Both the position numbers and the translations under genes were made by a program. Under the pieces are notes generated by a model, which saw only the letters and a program-made list of their open reading frames with translations, was not told the DNA's origin and did not search any database. 29,706 nucleotides of DNA from the NCBI GenBank assembly GCA_003427395.1, contig BFEA01000081.1:1674803-1704508 (forward strand), read 5' to 3'. The DNA comes from Chara braunii (Eukaryota > Streptophyta > Charophyceae > Charales > Characeae). Shown here piece by piece: positions 9,683-19,117 of this stretch; within the stretch, counting starts at the first letter, position 1; each line of letters begins with the position of its first letter.

Positions 9683-10298
9683 CTTTGCGCAGTTTGATGT
9701 GTCCTAAGTTCACCTGTGTTGGTGTTGACTCTTCAGCATGTCTAGAATACAAGCATCACTTAGACTGCAGGTTGTCGCCAGTGAAAGGCTCAGAAGATCC
9801 TTGTGTGGCTGTTTCTTTTTTCTCATTTTCGAGAAACTTGCTTAGCTGTTTCAAAAGCATCAACCTAAACTTCTTTGTTCAACTGAAGCATAGTGATTTT
9901 TCTTTTTCCAAGTTTTTGTGGGCCACAATGAAAGAAATTGTATCGTTGATTGCAAAGAGCGTTTGTGAATCATCTTCGGGGTCGACAGTGAGCCCGGACA
10001 ATGGTTAAAGTGACCTCCATGGGGAAATAGCTTTAGGAGGCAAGGCTTAGGGTTATTGTAGGTTTTGTGGCAATAAATGTACCCAAGCTTGCCTGCATCG
10101 TTCCATTAAGAATAGAACATACTGACAGCAACAATGATTTCAGTTGGTAGTCTTCGACTCATAGGCATTTGACCATATGCGAGAAGATGGTAGTAATCCA
10201 GGGAAAGATAACTTGTCTACTACATTACTCTAAGCTTACTGGTTATGGGCGACTTGCTGTGCACCCAGCTTCGTCGTTCTTTTGCGTTCTTGGCTCTC
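9682..10298. other. No recognisable gene
   Basis: A 107-codon ORF on the plus strand (9685-10008) has no motif or repeat that I recognise and no supporting context. I do not call it a gene. Confidence 0.5.
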
Positions 10299-10626
10299 TT
10301 ATCTTCATCTGGGCAGTGGCGCTCCAAAGTTCTGACCTTTTGATTAGTCATGTCATTGATGCAATTTTGTTGACACGTATGCTTTTCAGTTTTAAGTTTT
10401 AACTGAACTCGCGCTGATCGCCACCCGGAGACGTCTGATATCTGTACGTCGCAATGCCTCTCCCTGCTTACCTTCATTTGGGCAGTGAGGCTCCAAAGTT
10501 CTGGGCACTTGAACAGTCATGTCCTGGACGCAATTTCGTTGACACGTATGCTTTTAAGTTTGAACTGAACTCCTACTGATCGTCGGCCGGAGTCGTTGGA
10601 TCTGTACATCGCAATGCCTCGCCTGG
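10299..10626 (+). repeat. Tandem duplication, about 169 bp unit, two copies
   Basis: Unit 1 (10299-10467) and unit 2 (10468 to about 10626) share phrases such as CTTCATCTGGGCAGTG / CTTCATTTGGGCAGTG, CTCCAAAGTTCTG, TTGACACGTATGCTTTT and CGCAATGCCTC at a constant offset of 169. They are visibly diverged, so the duplication is old. No coding content is evident. Confidence 0.88.
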
Positions 10627-11516
10627 ACTCGAGGTGAGGTTCAATAGTATGGGATGTCGGCTTTTGGGTGTGCAGACGTCCAAGGATCGTGAATCCTTGC
10701 TTGGACAGTGGAGAAAAGTCGTTCCCGGGGGTTGAACGTTATGGGGGAGGAAAATCGGCATGGTTGTCAATGGCTGCAGTTGGGTATTGCTGGCATAAGC
10801 AGGAGGGGTCACGTGGGTGTCGTGGGGACTCTGACTGGTACATCGCAGGTGCTCAGTAGGACCGCTGATCGCAGGTTTGTGGGGAGGGGGGTTGATCGAG
10901 GGATCGGTAATTGCAGGTTTTGGATGTTGGGCTTAGTTATGTAGATGATTGTTGGATGGTGATACACCATAAATGCAGAATGAACTTTCTGGTGCGTGGG
11001 GCTTCCAATTGAAGATATGCGTCGATAGGATGGGCCTGGGGATCGCAGGGTTGTACACAGCCATTAGCCGGCCATCACAAGGACCGCCATCGGACACAAA
11101 TGCATTTATAGTTTGTGCACACTGGTAGCAGAGGTCGCTGGGTTGTTGGGAATTCATCCGAGAGGATAGGACGTCAATCACATGTCAGGTGTGGCTTAAT
11201 TGCACACACGCCTTCGGGGTTGGGGTTGGAAAGGCATTCCAGGATGCAGACCCCGAATTCAAATCTCAGGGTCAAAATTCCCATGCTGAGAGAGTCCGGT
11301 CGACCAGTTTCAGAAAGGTTACGCCGACACTAGTAGCTTTATTGGCGAGTTTTTTATTTTAGTAGGCGCTTTTCGAGCTGCGCCCAACTTGGCAACATTA
11401 GCAGCCATTGGAATGATTTTAGGAGCAGCTTATTCCATTTGGCTCTGTAGTCGTGTTGTGTTTGGAAATTTCAAGCCGTATCTCATTCATAAGTTCTCCG
11501 GTACCCGGTCAGCAGT
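10627..11516. other. No recognisable gene
   Basis: G-rich intergenic sequence with short ORFs on both strands and no family motif. There are loose repeats of GATCGCAGG/TTGCAGGTTT near 10868-10920 and 11041. Nothing else can be supported. Confidence 0.5.
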
Positions 11517-11653
11517 CACATCCAGGAGGCAAAAGTCACATCCCATAGACAAAAGTCACGTCCCACAGTCAAAGGTCGTGTCTCACAGGCAAAAGTCATA
11601 TCCCACAGGCAACGGAGACTCACAGTCAAGGGTCACGTCCCACAGACCCAAAA
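11517..11653 (+). repeat. 20 bp minisatellite, about seven units
   Basis: Consecutive units approximate CACRTCCCACAGNCAAAAGT at 11517, 11537, 11557, 11577 and 11597, then a shortened unit near 11617 and a last one at 11634. The units diverge from one another but keep the 20 bp period. The overlapping plus-strand ORF (11389-11895) reads it as a diffuse Ser/His/Lys repeat and is probably not a gene. Confidence 0.85.
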
Positions 11654-12012
11654 GCAGGAAGGTACCGGGCCTCAACATTCTGAAGCAAACAGGTTGCGGG
11701 CAACTGGTACCGGGGTCAAGTCAAGCCAAGAGAAGCAGAGGCTGGCACGAGTCAAAGCCCAGTCCCAGTCAATATAAGGACTGGCCAGCCACATTTTGGA
11801 CAGATTGCTCATTCGCCAGAAGGTGGAAGCGTTGTTGGTGCTTGTGCGCTATTGCGAGTGACTCAGTGCTAAGGAGCCTTGCTGGGCAGCGCTAGGCTGT
11901 GGATGACAGGCGGCCATAGCTGCGCAATAGCAGTAGAAGTAGAGCTGAAGTAGGAGGCGGATGTATCCAGGGTTATGATCCTCATAACAGCAGAAGCAGA
12001 GAGAATTTAAGN

Positions 12013-12061
<49 letters not shown>
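12013..12061 (+). repeat. (GA)n microsatellite inside LTR of element B
   Basis: About 24 GA units, with an N at 12012. It sits just before the phrase GGGCATGCACCTGG, as does the GA tract at 17161-17214. Confidence 0.95.
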
Positions 12062-12063
<2 letters not shown>

Positions 12064-12252
12064 CATGCACCTGGTTCGTGATGGTGATTTATTTGAGCGA
12101 CATCTGCACGTTCTTTGCTTCCTGCTGCTGAGTTCCTCTCCGGGTTGAAATGTCATCATTATAGTCCTATAACTGATTGAGGACTATATTGGAGTTTATA
12201 GTCCTTTATTCTGGGCGCTGAGCGCCGAATAGGGAGAAGAACAATGGACACC

Positions 12253-12254
<2 letters not shown>

Positions 12255-12287
<33 letters not shown>
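12255..12287 (+). repeat. (GA)n microsatellite, second tract
   Basis: About 16 GA units, followed by imperfect GAGAGTTGAATGAGAGTTGA. Confidence 0.93.
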
Positions 12288-12290
<3 letters not shown>

Positions 12291-12522
12291 GAGAGTTGAA
12301 TGAGAGTTGAACTGGGTTACATACCGGATTTCGAAGCTGTTTGCTACTGCTCCGAATGAGCGTTGTGAGACTCGAACTCTTTTTTATTTGTATAATGTGA
12401 TCATTCAGGAAAGTTTATAAGATGCGCTAATCTGATTTTTCCATCCTTGGACTTCGGTATGGATTTGTTGAACTCTCATGGTGCATATGCTTGGAGTATC
12501 AATATAAGAGGTTCATTGCAAC

Positions 12523-12534
12523 TGGTATCGGAGC
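12523..12534 (+). other. Primer binding site (Met tRNA-like), element B
   Basis: TGGTATCGGAGC differs by one base from the initiator-Met PBS TGGTATCAGAGC of element A and lies two bases after the inferred LTR end (TTGCA). Confidence 0.8.
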
Positions 12535-13380
12535 TGGTACTCACTGCATCTGTTGTTCGTGATCGCTGGCAAGATTAAGGCCGGCGAGATGAGATTGGCA
12601 GTTTGACGTTGGGGCTGGAGGCCGAAGTGGAAGTGGCTAGGTTGGGGGGGATGTTGAGTACGTACCTGCATGCATGGAGCGATCGAGGAGCAAAGGAATG
12701 TTCACAAGTGAAGTGCATTGCCTCCCTAAGCCCTGCATTTGCTTTAATGAATGAATGAGTGTCGCGGCAACTTCCCGCAACTCGGTGTCGTTGCTGCTGG
12801 ACAAAACACTTGGTGATATATCTGATTTTGTCTTGAGTCGGCATCTGGTTAGACACATGTATGAAGTAGATCGTGTCTAGGATAGATGCTCGGCAGCTGG
12901 ATGACTCGCCCGAAAGTAGGAAGCATGGGCATGAGCGGTGAGCGCTCGTAAAACAACTCGGCTAACCCTAAGACCGGTACTAACCGGCATGCGACCGAAC
13001 CGGAGCTGACACAATGCGGAGCTATAAAGAGCGAACCTTCAGATCCTGGTGGGCACGACATCCTGTCTATGTCGTTAAAGAATTCTTGAGGTCCTTGAGC
13101 AACTTAAATTGTCGGTTGCCCACCAGCCTGATGGTGAAGCTGTAGTCACACTGTAAGGGGGGGGAGAACTCAGGCAGGTCAGACTCCAATCTAGACTAGA
13201 TAGATTAAGTGTTGAGGGTGAGGTCTACGTGGTGAGGAGGTGGAGGCTACTTACTTGTGCCTTTAGACACCATGGATGACTATCCAATGTTCGCATTCTT
13301 GACCCTGTTCGTGCTAGGGGGTCCCCTTCTCCGATTCCTGTTTCCTTTGGGATTCCACCAGGCGTACGACATGTGTAACC
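12535..13380 (+). other. Leader of element B
   Basis: About 850 bp between PBS and the first gag ATG. No coding motif is seen; short ORFs in all frames lack recognisable domains. There is a G9 run at 13158-13166. Confidence 0.55.
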
Positions 13381-15431
13381 ATGAGGTATGGTGGGACCAC
13401 ACAACTGTACATTGTAGAACAACAAGCAGAAATCGATAGGAAATTGGCTGAGAAGAAAAAAGAGGAAGAAAAAAAGAGAAAGAAAGAGGAGAGAAAACAA
13501 ACGATGGACCAAGAAAGGAAGAAGATGGAGGAGGAGAAAGAAAAGATGAAAAAAGCGATGAAGAAGATGAAATAAGAAATTAAAAAAGAGTTGGAAGAAG
13601 AAGAGGAGGAAGAAGAAGAAGGAAGATTAGAAAGGAGGACCAAACAAGAAGGGGAGGAAGTGGCAAAAGGTAGCCATGTCGGGGAGTTGAGGCTCCAGTG
13701 GGTTGAAGATGTAGACTGGGTGGCAAATTTTGGGTTTCGCACAGAGATGCCAGATAAGACGGAGCAAGAAAAAAATGCATTTACCATCAAAATGGCATTT
13801 TCGGCAGATGATGAGGAGTGATTGATATTGTTGAAGGAAACGAGGAGCACTCTTGACGAGCGTTTGGCTTAGCAGAAAAGGAAGGAGTATGACGAGAAGA
13901 AGAGATTGAAGGAAGAAGGGGAAAGGCTTCAAGCCTTGCTGAAAGAGCAAAAAGGGAAAAAACTTGATGTCAAGGGAAAATTTGGGCCTCGTCACTGACA
14001 CACTGCTGCACACCACCCAAGAATTAGCTGCTTTGCAAAAATCCGTTGGAAAAATAGAGCGGCATCAGGAATAGTTTCAGGGCACGTGGAACAACTTCCT
14101 CAGTGATCCCTCCCACATGGTAGACAAGAGGATCATGGACTACGCCCATCGATTAGATGTACTCTTCGCCCAAAAGTTTACCAACACCATTGCATCTATA
14201 AGAATAGGAGGCGGTGGTGGTGGAGGAGATGGTGGAGATGATGGCGATGACAAGAAAGGAAAGGGTCCCAGAAAGGATAATGGAAAGAAAGGTGAGTCTG
14301 AGGTGGTAGAGCGAACATAAAAGATGAAGGTTAAGGTCCCTTGGACATACAGTGGGAAGAGGGAGGAGAGCATTTTTCATTGGGAGGCGCGATGGACACA
14401 AACCTGTACGTGCAGTTGATTCCGTATTGGGAACGCGTACTAATGGCAAGTTCATGCCCGACGGGAGATGCAACAACCTTCGCTATTTCGCTAGTGAAGG
14501 AGGCCGGATGCACCTCGATGGTGCAATACTCACAACGCACTAGGATTGAGGACTTCTTTAAGGCCTTGAAAGACCGCTTTGAGGACAAGAACTTAGCTCG
14601 GTGTACCGAGTCCCTCATCCTTAATATCAGTGACCCAAAGTGGAAGAGTGCATCGATACTCAAGGCCACTATGGACGAGCTGCTGCAATGTCCAGAACAT
14701 GGACTGACCCCCACTCAAATTCATATAAATTTCACTAGAGCGCTGCCAGAGCCCCTCAAGACTCAGGTATATCCCCGTACTAAAGAGGAGGGGATGACCT
14801 ATGAAAAGTTCAGCAAGATAGTTGTAGACTATGCTGGGTTCCTGCAAGAGGCAAAGTATTGCCACTACTGGAAGGATCTGCCGGCCGGTAAGAGGTGGAA
14901 GAATAAAACTATATCCGGCAGTATAGAGGGTAAGGATAATTTGTTGGTCACCTTCGAAGGAGGAGGTGTAGGGTCATTATCTTATGACCAGATAAACTAC
15001 GACTTAGAGGAGGATAAGAACAGCCAAGTAGCCCGGGGAGGGGACTATGTGGCAGTTGCAGCTCGTGGGGGAGAGCGATAAGGTAGAGGTCGAGGTAGAG
15101 GAGGCCGAGGACGAGGTCGAGGTCGAGGAACAATTGCCTAGAGGGGTGGTGGCGAAGGAAGCTACTACGTGGGAGGTAGGGGCTATGGTCCCTCGCAAGG
15201 TAGTAAAGGTTCTCCCTTCATAGGAGGTAGAGGTAGAGGTAGAGGTAGAAACCAGCGTTGTACCCAACACACCTGGGGATAGCTGAATTGAAACCTTGGG
15301 AACACATGGGTGTACACGAAAAGGTCAAGGAGGACCATTGCAAGGCCGACCAATGTTTTAAGTGTGGTGATCCCGACCACATCGTTCCTTTTTGTCCTAA
15401 ATACAAATACCCAAAAGGGAACAACGAGTAG
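13381..15431 (+). pseudogene. gag: gag of element B with Gly-Arg-rich region (several stops and shifts)
   Basis: It starts at ATG 13381. The first part is a very Lys/Glu-rich coiled-coil-like region (13420-13660), with in-frame TAA at 13573 and TGA at 13819. A frame change follows near 14000, then a Gly/Asp-rich patch (14205-14260). Another shift lies near 14340-14400, and the capsid-type domain runs to TAA 15079-15081 (LYVQLIPYWERVL, FFKALKDRFEDKN). The same frame then encodes GRG/RGG repeats (15082-15129 and 15225-15255). After a further shift comes a canonical CX2CX4HX4C knuckle, CFKCGDPDHIVPFC, and the gag stop TAG 15429-15431. Confidence 0.8.
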
Positions 15432-15450
15432 AGGTTGCAGTTGCCTCTAC
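15410..15450 (+). promoter_or_regulatory. Candidate programmed -1 frameshift signal, element B
   Basis: In the gag frame the sequence reads C CCA AAA (15410-15416), a heptamer of the X XXY YYZ type. After an 11-nt spacer comes a perfect 7 bp stem, GTAGAGG (15428-15434) with CCTCTAC (15444-15450), and a 9-nt loop. The gag TAG lies in the 5' arm. The -1 frame opens after TAA 15398-15400 and leads straight into protease. The stem has the same size, spacing and stop position as in element C, with compensatory changes at two pairs. Confidence 0.68.
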
Positions 15451-16000
15451 GGGGACTTCAGACTTAGACAGGAAGATAGACTCGCGCACGGAACAGGCAC
15501 CCTCTTGTCCGAAGATCGCAATGGAAGAGACTGATGTAGGCCCCCACCTAGTTAGCTGTCCAAATGTCGCTTGTGTTAGGACCTCTCTAGGTGGTTCCCT
15601 CACAAGCATTGGTGACGAGAGGATCACTTATCGCCACGTTTGGGCCGAAATGAAGAAGTCGAAGGGGCAACTAATAACAACAGATGTAGAAGTAGGTTGA
15701 GAGAGGATAGGCGCGTTAGTAGACACTGGGTTAACGCACAGTTATATAAGGCGAAGAGGGTTGCAGAAGTTGCACCTAGGGATGAAGATAAAGAAGCTAG
15801 AGGACCCAATCATTAGTAAGTTGCCCGATAATAGCGAAATGGTAGTAAGTATGTTGAACGGGTTAAGGCATACTTCCGGCTGGAGGCAGGGGGAAAGGTA
15901 GAGAAAGTTATGCACATTGCACTCCCTGACGCTCTTAGTGGACGATCCTTTTGACATGATATTAGGGAACAAACTGAGGGAACGCCAAGTATGCTGACAT
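15428..16000 (+). pseudogene. Protease region of element B
   Basis: The -1 frame after gag encodes a linker and then a retropepsin active-site loop, ALVDTGLTHSYI, with the canonical D-T-G. It is followed by LQKLHLGMKIKKLE, typical of Ty3 proteases. A TGA lies just before the active site near 15699, and the domain decays after 15890 (TAG in GGGGAAAGGTAG). A piece of the core (VDDPFDMILGNKL) is readable near 15938-15976 in another frame. Confidence 0.75.
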
Positions 16001-16196
16001 TAAGATGGGCGAGCGCAAGTGTTGGTTGCCCAGCCCCACAGGTTGGAAGAAGAAATTGCGCTTGTATCACGCATCCGGCGTAGAGAGTATGTTGTCCTGT
16101 TGTTATATGAGTGCCCCCGCGTTCACCAGGAATGATGTCGCTGAGTAAGTATTTTTTGCCTATGTAAGACTGGTTAGTGAAGGGAAAAAGGAAGAA

Positions 16197-16617
16197 GTGC
16201 CCATACCACCCAATGTGCAGAAATTGTTGGACAAGTTCGCTGATGTGGGAGAGGCCCCAAGTGGAGTAATGGAGTGGGAGACCAAACATCGGATAGATAT
16301 TGAACCCGGTAGCAGGATTCCCAAGGGTCCCATCTATCGGATGTCTCCCGAAGAGCTCGATGGACAGCGCAGACTGTTAGATGAACTAATAGAGAAAGGG
16401 TGGATTAAGCCCTGTTCCTCGCCGTATGGTGCACCGGACTTCTTTGTGCCAAAGAAAACGGGCGATTTGCACATGTGTATAGACTATCGGGGACTCGATG
16501 CGATAACCATAAAGAATGTTGAGCCATTACCACAGATAGATGACCATCTGGATATAGTACGTAGTTGTAAGCATTTCGCAAAGATAAACTTGAAGTCAGG
16601 CTACCATCAAATTGAGG
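16197..16617 (+). pseudogene. Reverse transcriptase N-terminal half, element B
   Basis: Fingers and first palm motifs are in one open frame: [52 protein letters not shown] and [12 protein letters not shown]. The palm catalytic Asp of the DLKSGYHQ motif is Asn here. Homology stops at about 16615; the next codons run to a stop at 16634. The YxDD box is missing. Confidence 0.92.
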
Positions 16618-16867
16618 TACTGCTAATATGCTAGATTGTGCAAGGGTTTGATCCCTCGACATATGGCCCTGCAGTAGGCGCGTGCCCACCCTAAGTGAAG
16701 GCGGGTCCCTTGAATCTCAATGCGCCTTGAACTCGTCAATTTTTGCATATCTTGGTCGGCGCCAGACAGTTGCCAAGCGCCAGTTTGTTACATTCGCCTT
16801 GCACGTGAGAATGGGAAAGATCAACGTGGGGAAAGCAGGGAGTATTGCACATCTGTGCCTGGGTGGT
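16618..16867. other. Unassigned sequence between truncated RT and adapter
   Basis: No gene is recognised. A B-box-like GGGTTTGATCCC at 16648-16659 with short complementary flanks might be part of a SINE that truncated the RT, but no convincing A box or tail is present. The sequence nearer the adapter may be part of an LTR. Confidence 0.4.
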
Positions 16868-16898
16868 TTATACACATCTAGATGTGTATAAGAGACAG
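16868..16898 (+). other. Nextera (Tn5 mosaic-end) adapter junction left in assembly
   Basis: AGATGTGTATAAGAGACAG at 16880-16898 is the 19-bp Tn5 mosaic end. It is preceded directly by the last 12 bases of its reverse complement, TTATACACATCT (16868-16879). This back-to-back layout is the mate-pair circularisation junction. The ORFs crossing it give the peptides CIRDR and THLDVYK, which are translated adapter. It is not biological, and the joined flanks need not be adjacent in the genome. Confidence 0.97.
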
Positions 16899-16916
16899 AT
16901 CCAGGGTGATCCAGTG

Positions 16917-17160
16917 NNNNNNNNNNNNNNNNNNNNNNNNNNNNNNNNNNNNNNNNNNNNNNNNNNNNNNNNNNNNNNNNNNNNNNNNNNNNNNNNNNNN
17001 NNNNNNNNNNNNNNNNNNNNNNNNNNNNNNNNNNNNNNNNNNNNNNNNNNNNNNNNNNNNNNNNNNNNNNNNNNNNNNNNNNNNNNNNNNNNNNNNNNNN
17101 NNNNNNNNNNNNNNNNNNNNNNNNNNNNNNNNNNNNNNNNNNNNNNNNNNNNNNNNNNNN
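16917..17160. other. Assembly gap (244 N)
   Basis: A run of 244 N's sits directly after the adapter junction and directly before a GA microsatellite. The gap size may be an estimate. Confidence 0.99.
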
Positions 17161-17217
<57 letters not shown>

Positions 17218-17568
17218 GGATGATGATGTGAGGGCACGTACCTGGTCTTGGCGATTATCTACAAAGGGCGACATCTTCATGTTCGGTTCGACTGTTGACG
17301 TTAACAGTTGCATTGTCAATACGTAGGCTGGTAGTAGCTGCGTGATTGTAGTCTGGGCGTCGAGCGCCAGATAGGAGGAAGGGCTATGGATATTTATGTT
17401 GGTGATGGTGAGAGTATGCTCTCATTGACACTCGGGTTCAGTGTTTTGGTTCTTCATTGTTGTAATATCGGTGCAATTTTGCTTTCCAGACAGTGTCGGA
17501 CTTCCCGGCTTTCGATGCGATTTTGCAATCTGGAATCTGGCATTTTGCAATTGCTCATTTTCCTTGCA
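17161..17568 (+). repeat. LTR 3' part with GA tract (post-gap element)
   Basis: GA tract 17161-17214, then GGGCACGTACCTGG, GCGACATCTTCATGTTC and TCTGGGCGTCGAGCGCC in the same order as in the LTR at 11880-12520. It ends ...CCTTGCA, followed by AGT and a PBS-like sequence. Its internal region is not recognisable beyond the leader, so the element is probably truncated or nested. Confidence 0.6.
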
Positions 17569-17571
17569 AGT

Positions 17572-17583
17572 TGGTATTAGAGC
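17572..17583 (+). other. Primer binding site-like sequence (Met tRNA)
   Basis: TGGTATTAGAGC differs at one position from TGGTATCAGAGC and follows the inferred LTR end after a short spacer. Confidence 0.7.
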
Positions 17584-17820
17584 TGGTTCGAGCTGCTCTA
17601 CTGGCTCCTTCACAATAGCTGTTTGGTGCGTCGCTGGATATGGTGGGGCAGTGATAGAGCTTGTGTGTGGGTTGATAGGCGGCCCAGTGTCGTGTGGGTG
17701 CGCCAGGAAGGCTATGTGGTGACATGGGGGTGCACGCTGGATGATGAGAGCTTGCCGACGCAGCAATTTAAGCTGAGGTGGAACTGCATTGCATTGTGGG
17801 TTGTGTCGAGGCGTCGCCCG

Positions 17821-18272
17821 GTCATCATGAATGCACGTCAGGTTACTTGTGAGAAATTTGTGGTTGGGCGCAACACTATGAGGTACGTTGCTCCTTACCT
17901 TATCTACCCTCTTCATTACTTCTTACCATGAGGAAGTGAGTTATGTCTTGAGAGTCCGCTAGCGCTCAACCTTGAGAGTCGACATTCTTCCTGGGGAGCA
18001 AGCTGGTGGAAGACGGGCGTTGCCTCTGAAGGTCCCTGGTCATCATAAAAATGCACGTTAGGTTACTGGTGAGAAACTTGTGGTTGGGGGCAGCACTATG
18101 AGGTACGTTGCTCCTTACCTTATCTACCCTCTTCATTACTTCTTACCGTGAGAAAGTGAGTTCTGTCTTGAGAGTCCTCTCATTGTGAGGTGTCGCTAGC
18201 GCTCTACCTTGAGAGTCGACATTCTTCCTGGGGAGCAAGCTGGTGGGAGATGGGTGTTGCCTCTGAAGGGCC
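17821..18272 (+). repeat. Tandem duplication, about 218-235 bp unit, two copies
   Basis: Unit 1 (17821-18038) and unit 2 (18039 to about 18272) share long runs such as ACTATGAGGTACGTTGCTCC, CTCTTCATTACTTCTTACC and GACATTCTTCCTGGGGAGC. Unit 2 has about 17 extra bases near 18177-18195 (or unit 1 lost them). They are close in sequence, so the duplication is fairly recent. Confidence 0.93.
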
Positions 18273-18686
18273 CTAGACGAAGCACTCGGGTCACGGTCAC
18301 CATGCCAACCCGCTGGGATTAGTACACGCATGCTATGCTGCTTGTCCTAGGTTCTGCTTGCTGTGCTGTAGAGGGAACGTGGACTGACCAGTCCACGAGA
18401 CATACCAGACCGTCTATAAATATTTCTGGCAGATCTGACTTGGATCCTGGCTGTGATCGTCGTCCTGCCTGCGACGTTAAATAATTCCTGAGGACCTTGG
18501 GGGCTGTCCTTAAACTGCCTCTTGATCAGCCAGATCAACCGGATGTAAGGCTTGTTGCACGCGAGGATAAAGAATGGGCAGGACTGGTCATAAATTATTT
18601 CTTGGACACAGGGGTGGGCTGAATGCACACCTTCAGACACGCTGCTGAACTAGAGCTCTAGGACGTCGACATCAAGTGAGTACTCA
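18273..18686. other. No recognisable gene
   Basis: Short ORFs only, with no motif that I recognise. Confidence 0.5.
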
Positions 18687-18728
18687 AGAGGGATAAAGGG
18701 GGAGGGAAGAGGGATAAAGGGGGAGGGC
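18687..18728 (+). repeat. 21 bp tandem duplication
   Basis: Two copies of AGAGGGATAAAGGGGGAGGG plus one base (A, then C). Confidence 0.95.
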
Positions 18729-18731
18729 AGA

Positions 18732-18801
18732 TACCAGTAAACTACCAGATTGTTTATTAGAAAAATTACCAGTAAACTACCAGATTGTTTATTAGAAAAA
18801 T
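18732..18801 (+). repeat. Perfect 35 bp tandem duplication
   Basis: Units 18732-18766 and 18767-18801 are identical; each starts TACCAGTAAACTACCAG. The perfect identity points to a very recent duplication or an assembly join. Confidence 0.96.
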
Positions 18802-19117
18802 TTCCATTCTGCATGCACAACTAGCAAATAATTTTATTTTATTTTTGATGAGTTAGTTGTGACGGACACTGCTAACAACTGACAGATAGTTGCAGATAGG
18901 TAGTACACAGTCGTGGCTGCATTGCAATCTGTCTCAGCCTAGTGAAAAGTAAGAATATAATTGTTTGTAGGAATGTGAGATTATCTGATAGGACCGTTTG
19001 GCTACCTTCTGACAAACTGGACCAAGTATTTATTTATTTATTTATAGTTGGTTGGATACCATGCTGCGGTAGGTCCCAGCGAGGAGACTAGTGCAGATCG
19101 TAGACCACACATAGCTC
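18802..19117. other. Probable leader of element C; no gene seen
   Basis: AT-rich sequence with a TTTA tetranucleotide run near 19027-19046. I could not find a Met-tRNA PBS or an LTR boundary for element C here, so its 5' end is undefined. Confidence 0.4.

Larger units (their letters stand above)
11880..12520 (+). repeat. LTR of element B (left boundary approximate)
   Basis: The right end is ...TTCATTGCA at 12520, followed by AC and a Met-tRNA PBS. Inside are a GCCATAGC octamer (11913), TATCCAGGG, a GA tract, then GGGCATGCACCTGG, GCGACATCTGCACGTTC and TCTGGGCGCTGAGCGCC. The same order of phrases appears after the gap at 17161-17568, which supports an LTR family. No matching 3' LTR of this copy is seen in the window. 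Confidence 0.6.
12520..16617 (+). mobile_element. Ty3/gypsy retrotransposon, element B internal region (3' truncated)
   Basis: PBS, leader, gag with zinc knuckle, protease and the N-terminal half of RT follow in Ty3 order. RT stops abruptly after the YHQIEV motif at about 16615 and is followed by unrelated sequence, so the catalytic YxDD box, RNase H and integrase are absent. The remaining internal part may have been lost by insertion or by the assembly break downstream. Confidence 0.88.

Noticed and set aside
9685-10008. 107-codon ORF as a possible host gene
   Set aside because: No motif, no signal or domain that I recognise, and it is embedded between repeats.
11517-11653. Regular 20 bp repeats as a CRISPR array
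   Set aside because: Units are contiguous with no unique spacers. It is a minisatellite in a eukaryotic-type context.
11389-11895. 168-codon plus-strand ORF over the minisatellite
   Set aside because: Most of the protein is the translated repeat, and the rest has no recognisable domain.
12301-12440. tRNA-like segment on the minus strand (TAGCGCATCTTATAAAC and GAGTTCGAGTCTC)
   Set aside because: The D-arm-like and B-box-like phrases are too far apart and no acceptor or anticodon stem pairs can be drawn, so it is not called as a tRNA or SINE. It lies inside an LTR.
13314-13850. 178-residue minus-strand ORF, Ser/Phe/Leu-rich, membrane-like
   Set aside because: It is the antisense shadow of the Lys/Glu-rich gag coil of element B (AAG/GAG repeats read as Ser/Phe/Leu).
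15428-15500. Pseudoknot downstream of the element B frameshift stem
   Set aside because: I could not find a partner for the loop TTGCAGTTG in the next 60 nt, so only the stem-loop is claimed.
16845-17237. ORFs on both strands across the gap (peptides with THLDVYK and CIRDR)
   Set aside because: They are translations of the Nextera mosaic-end junction plus N's and a GA tract, not genes.
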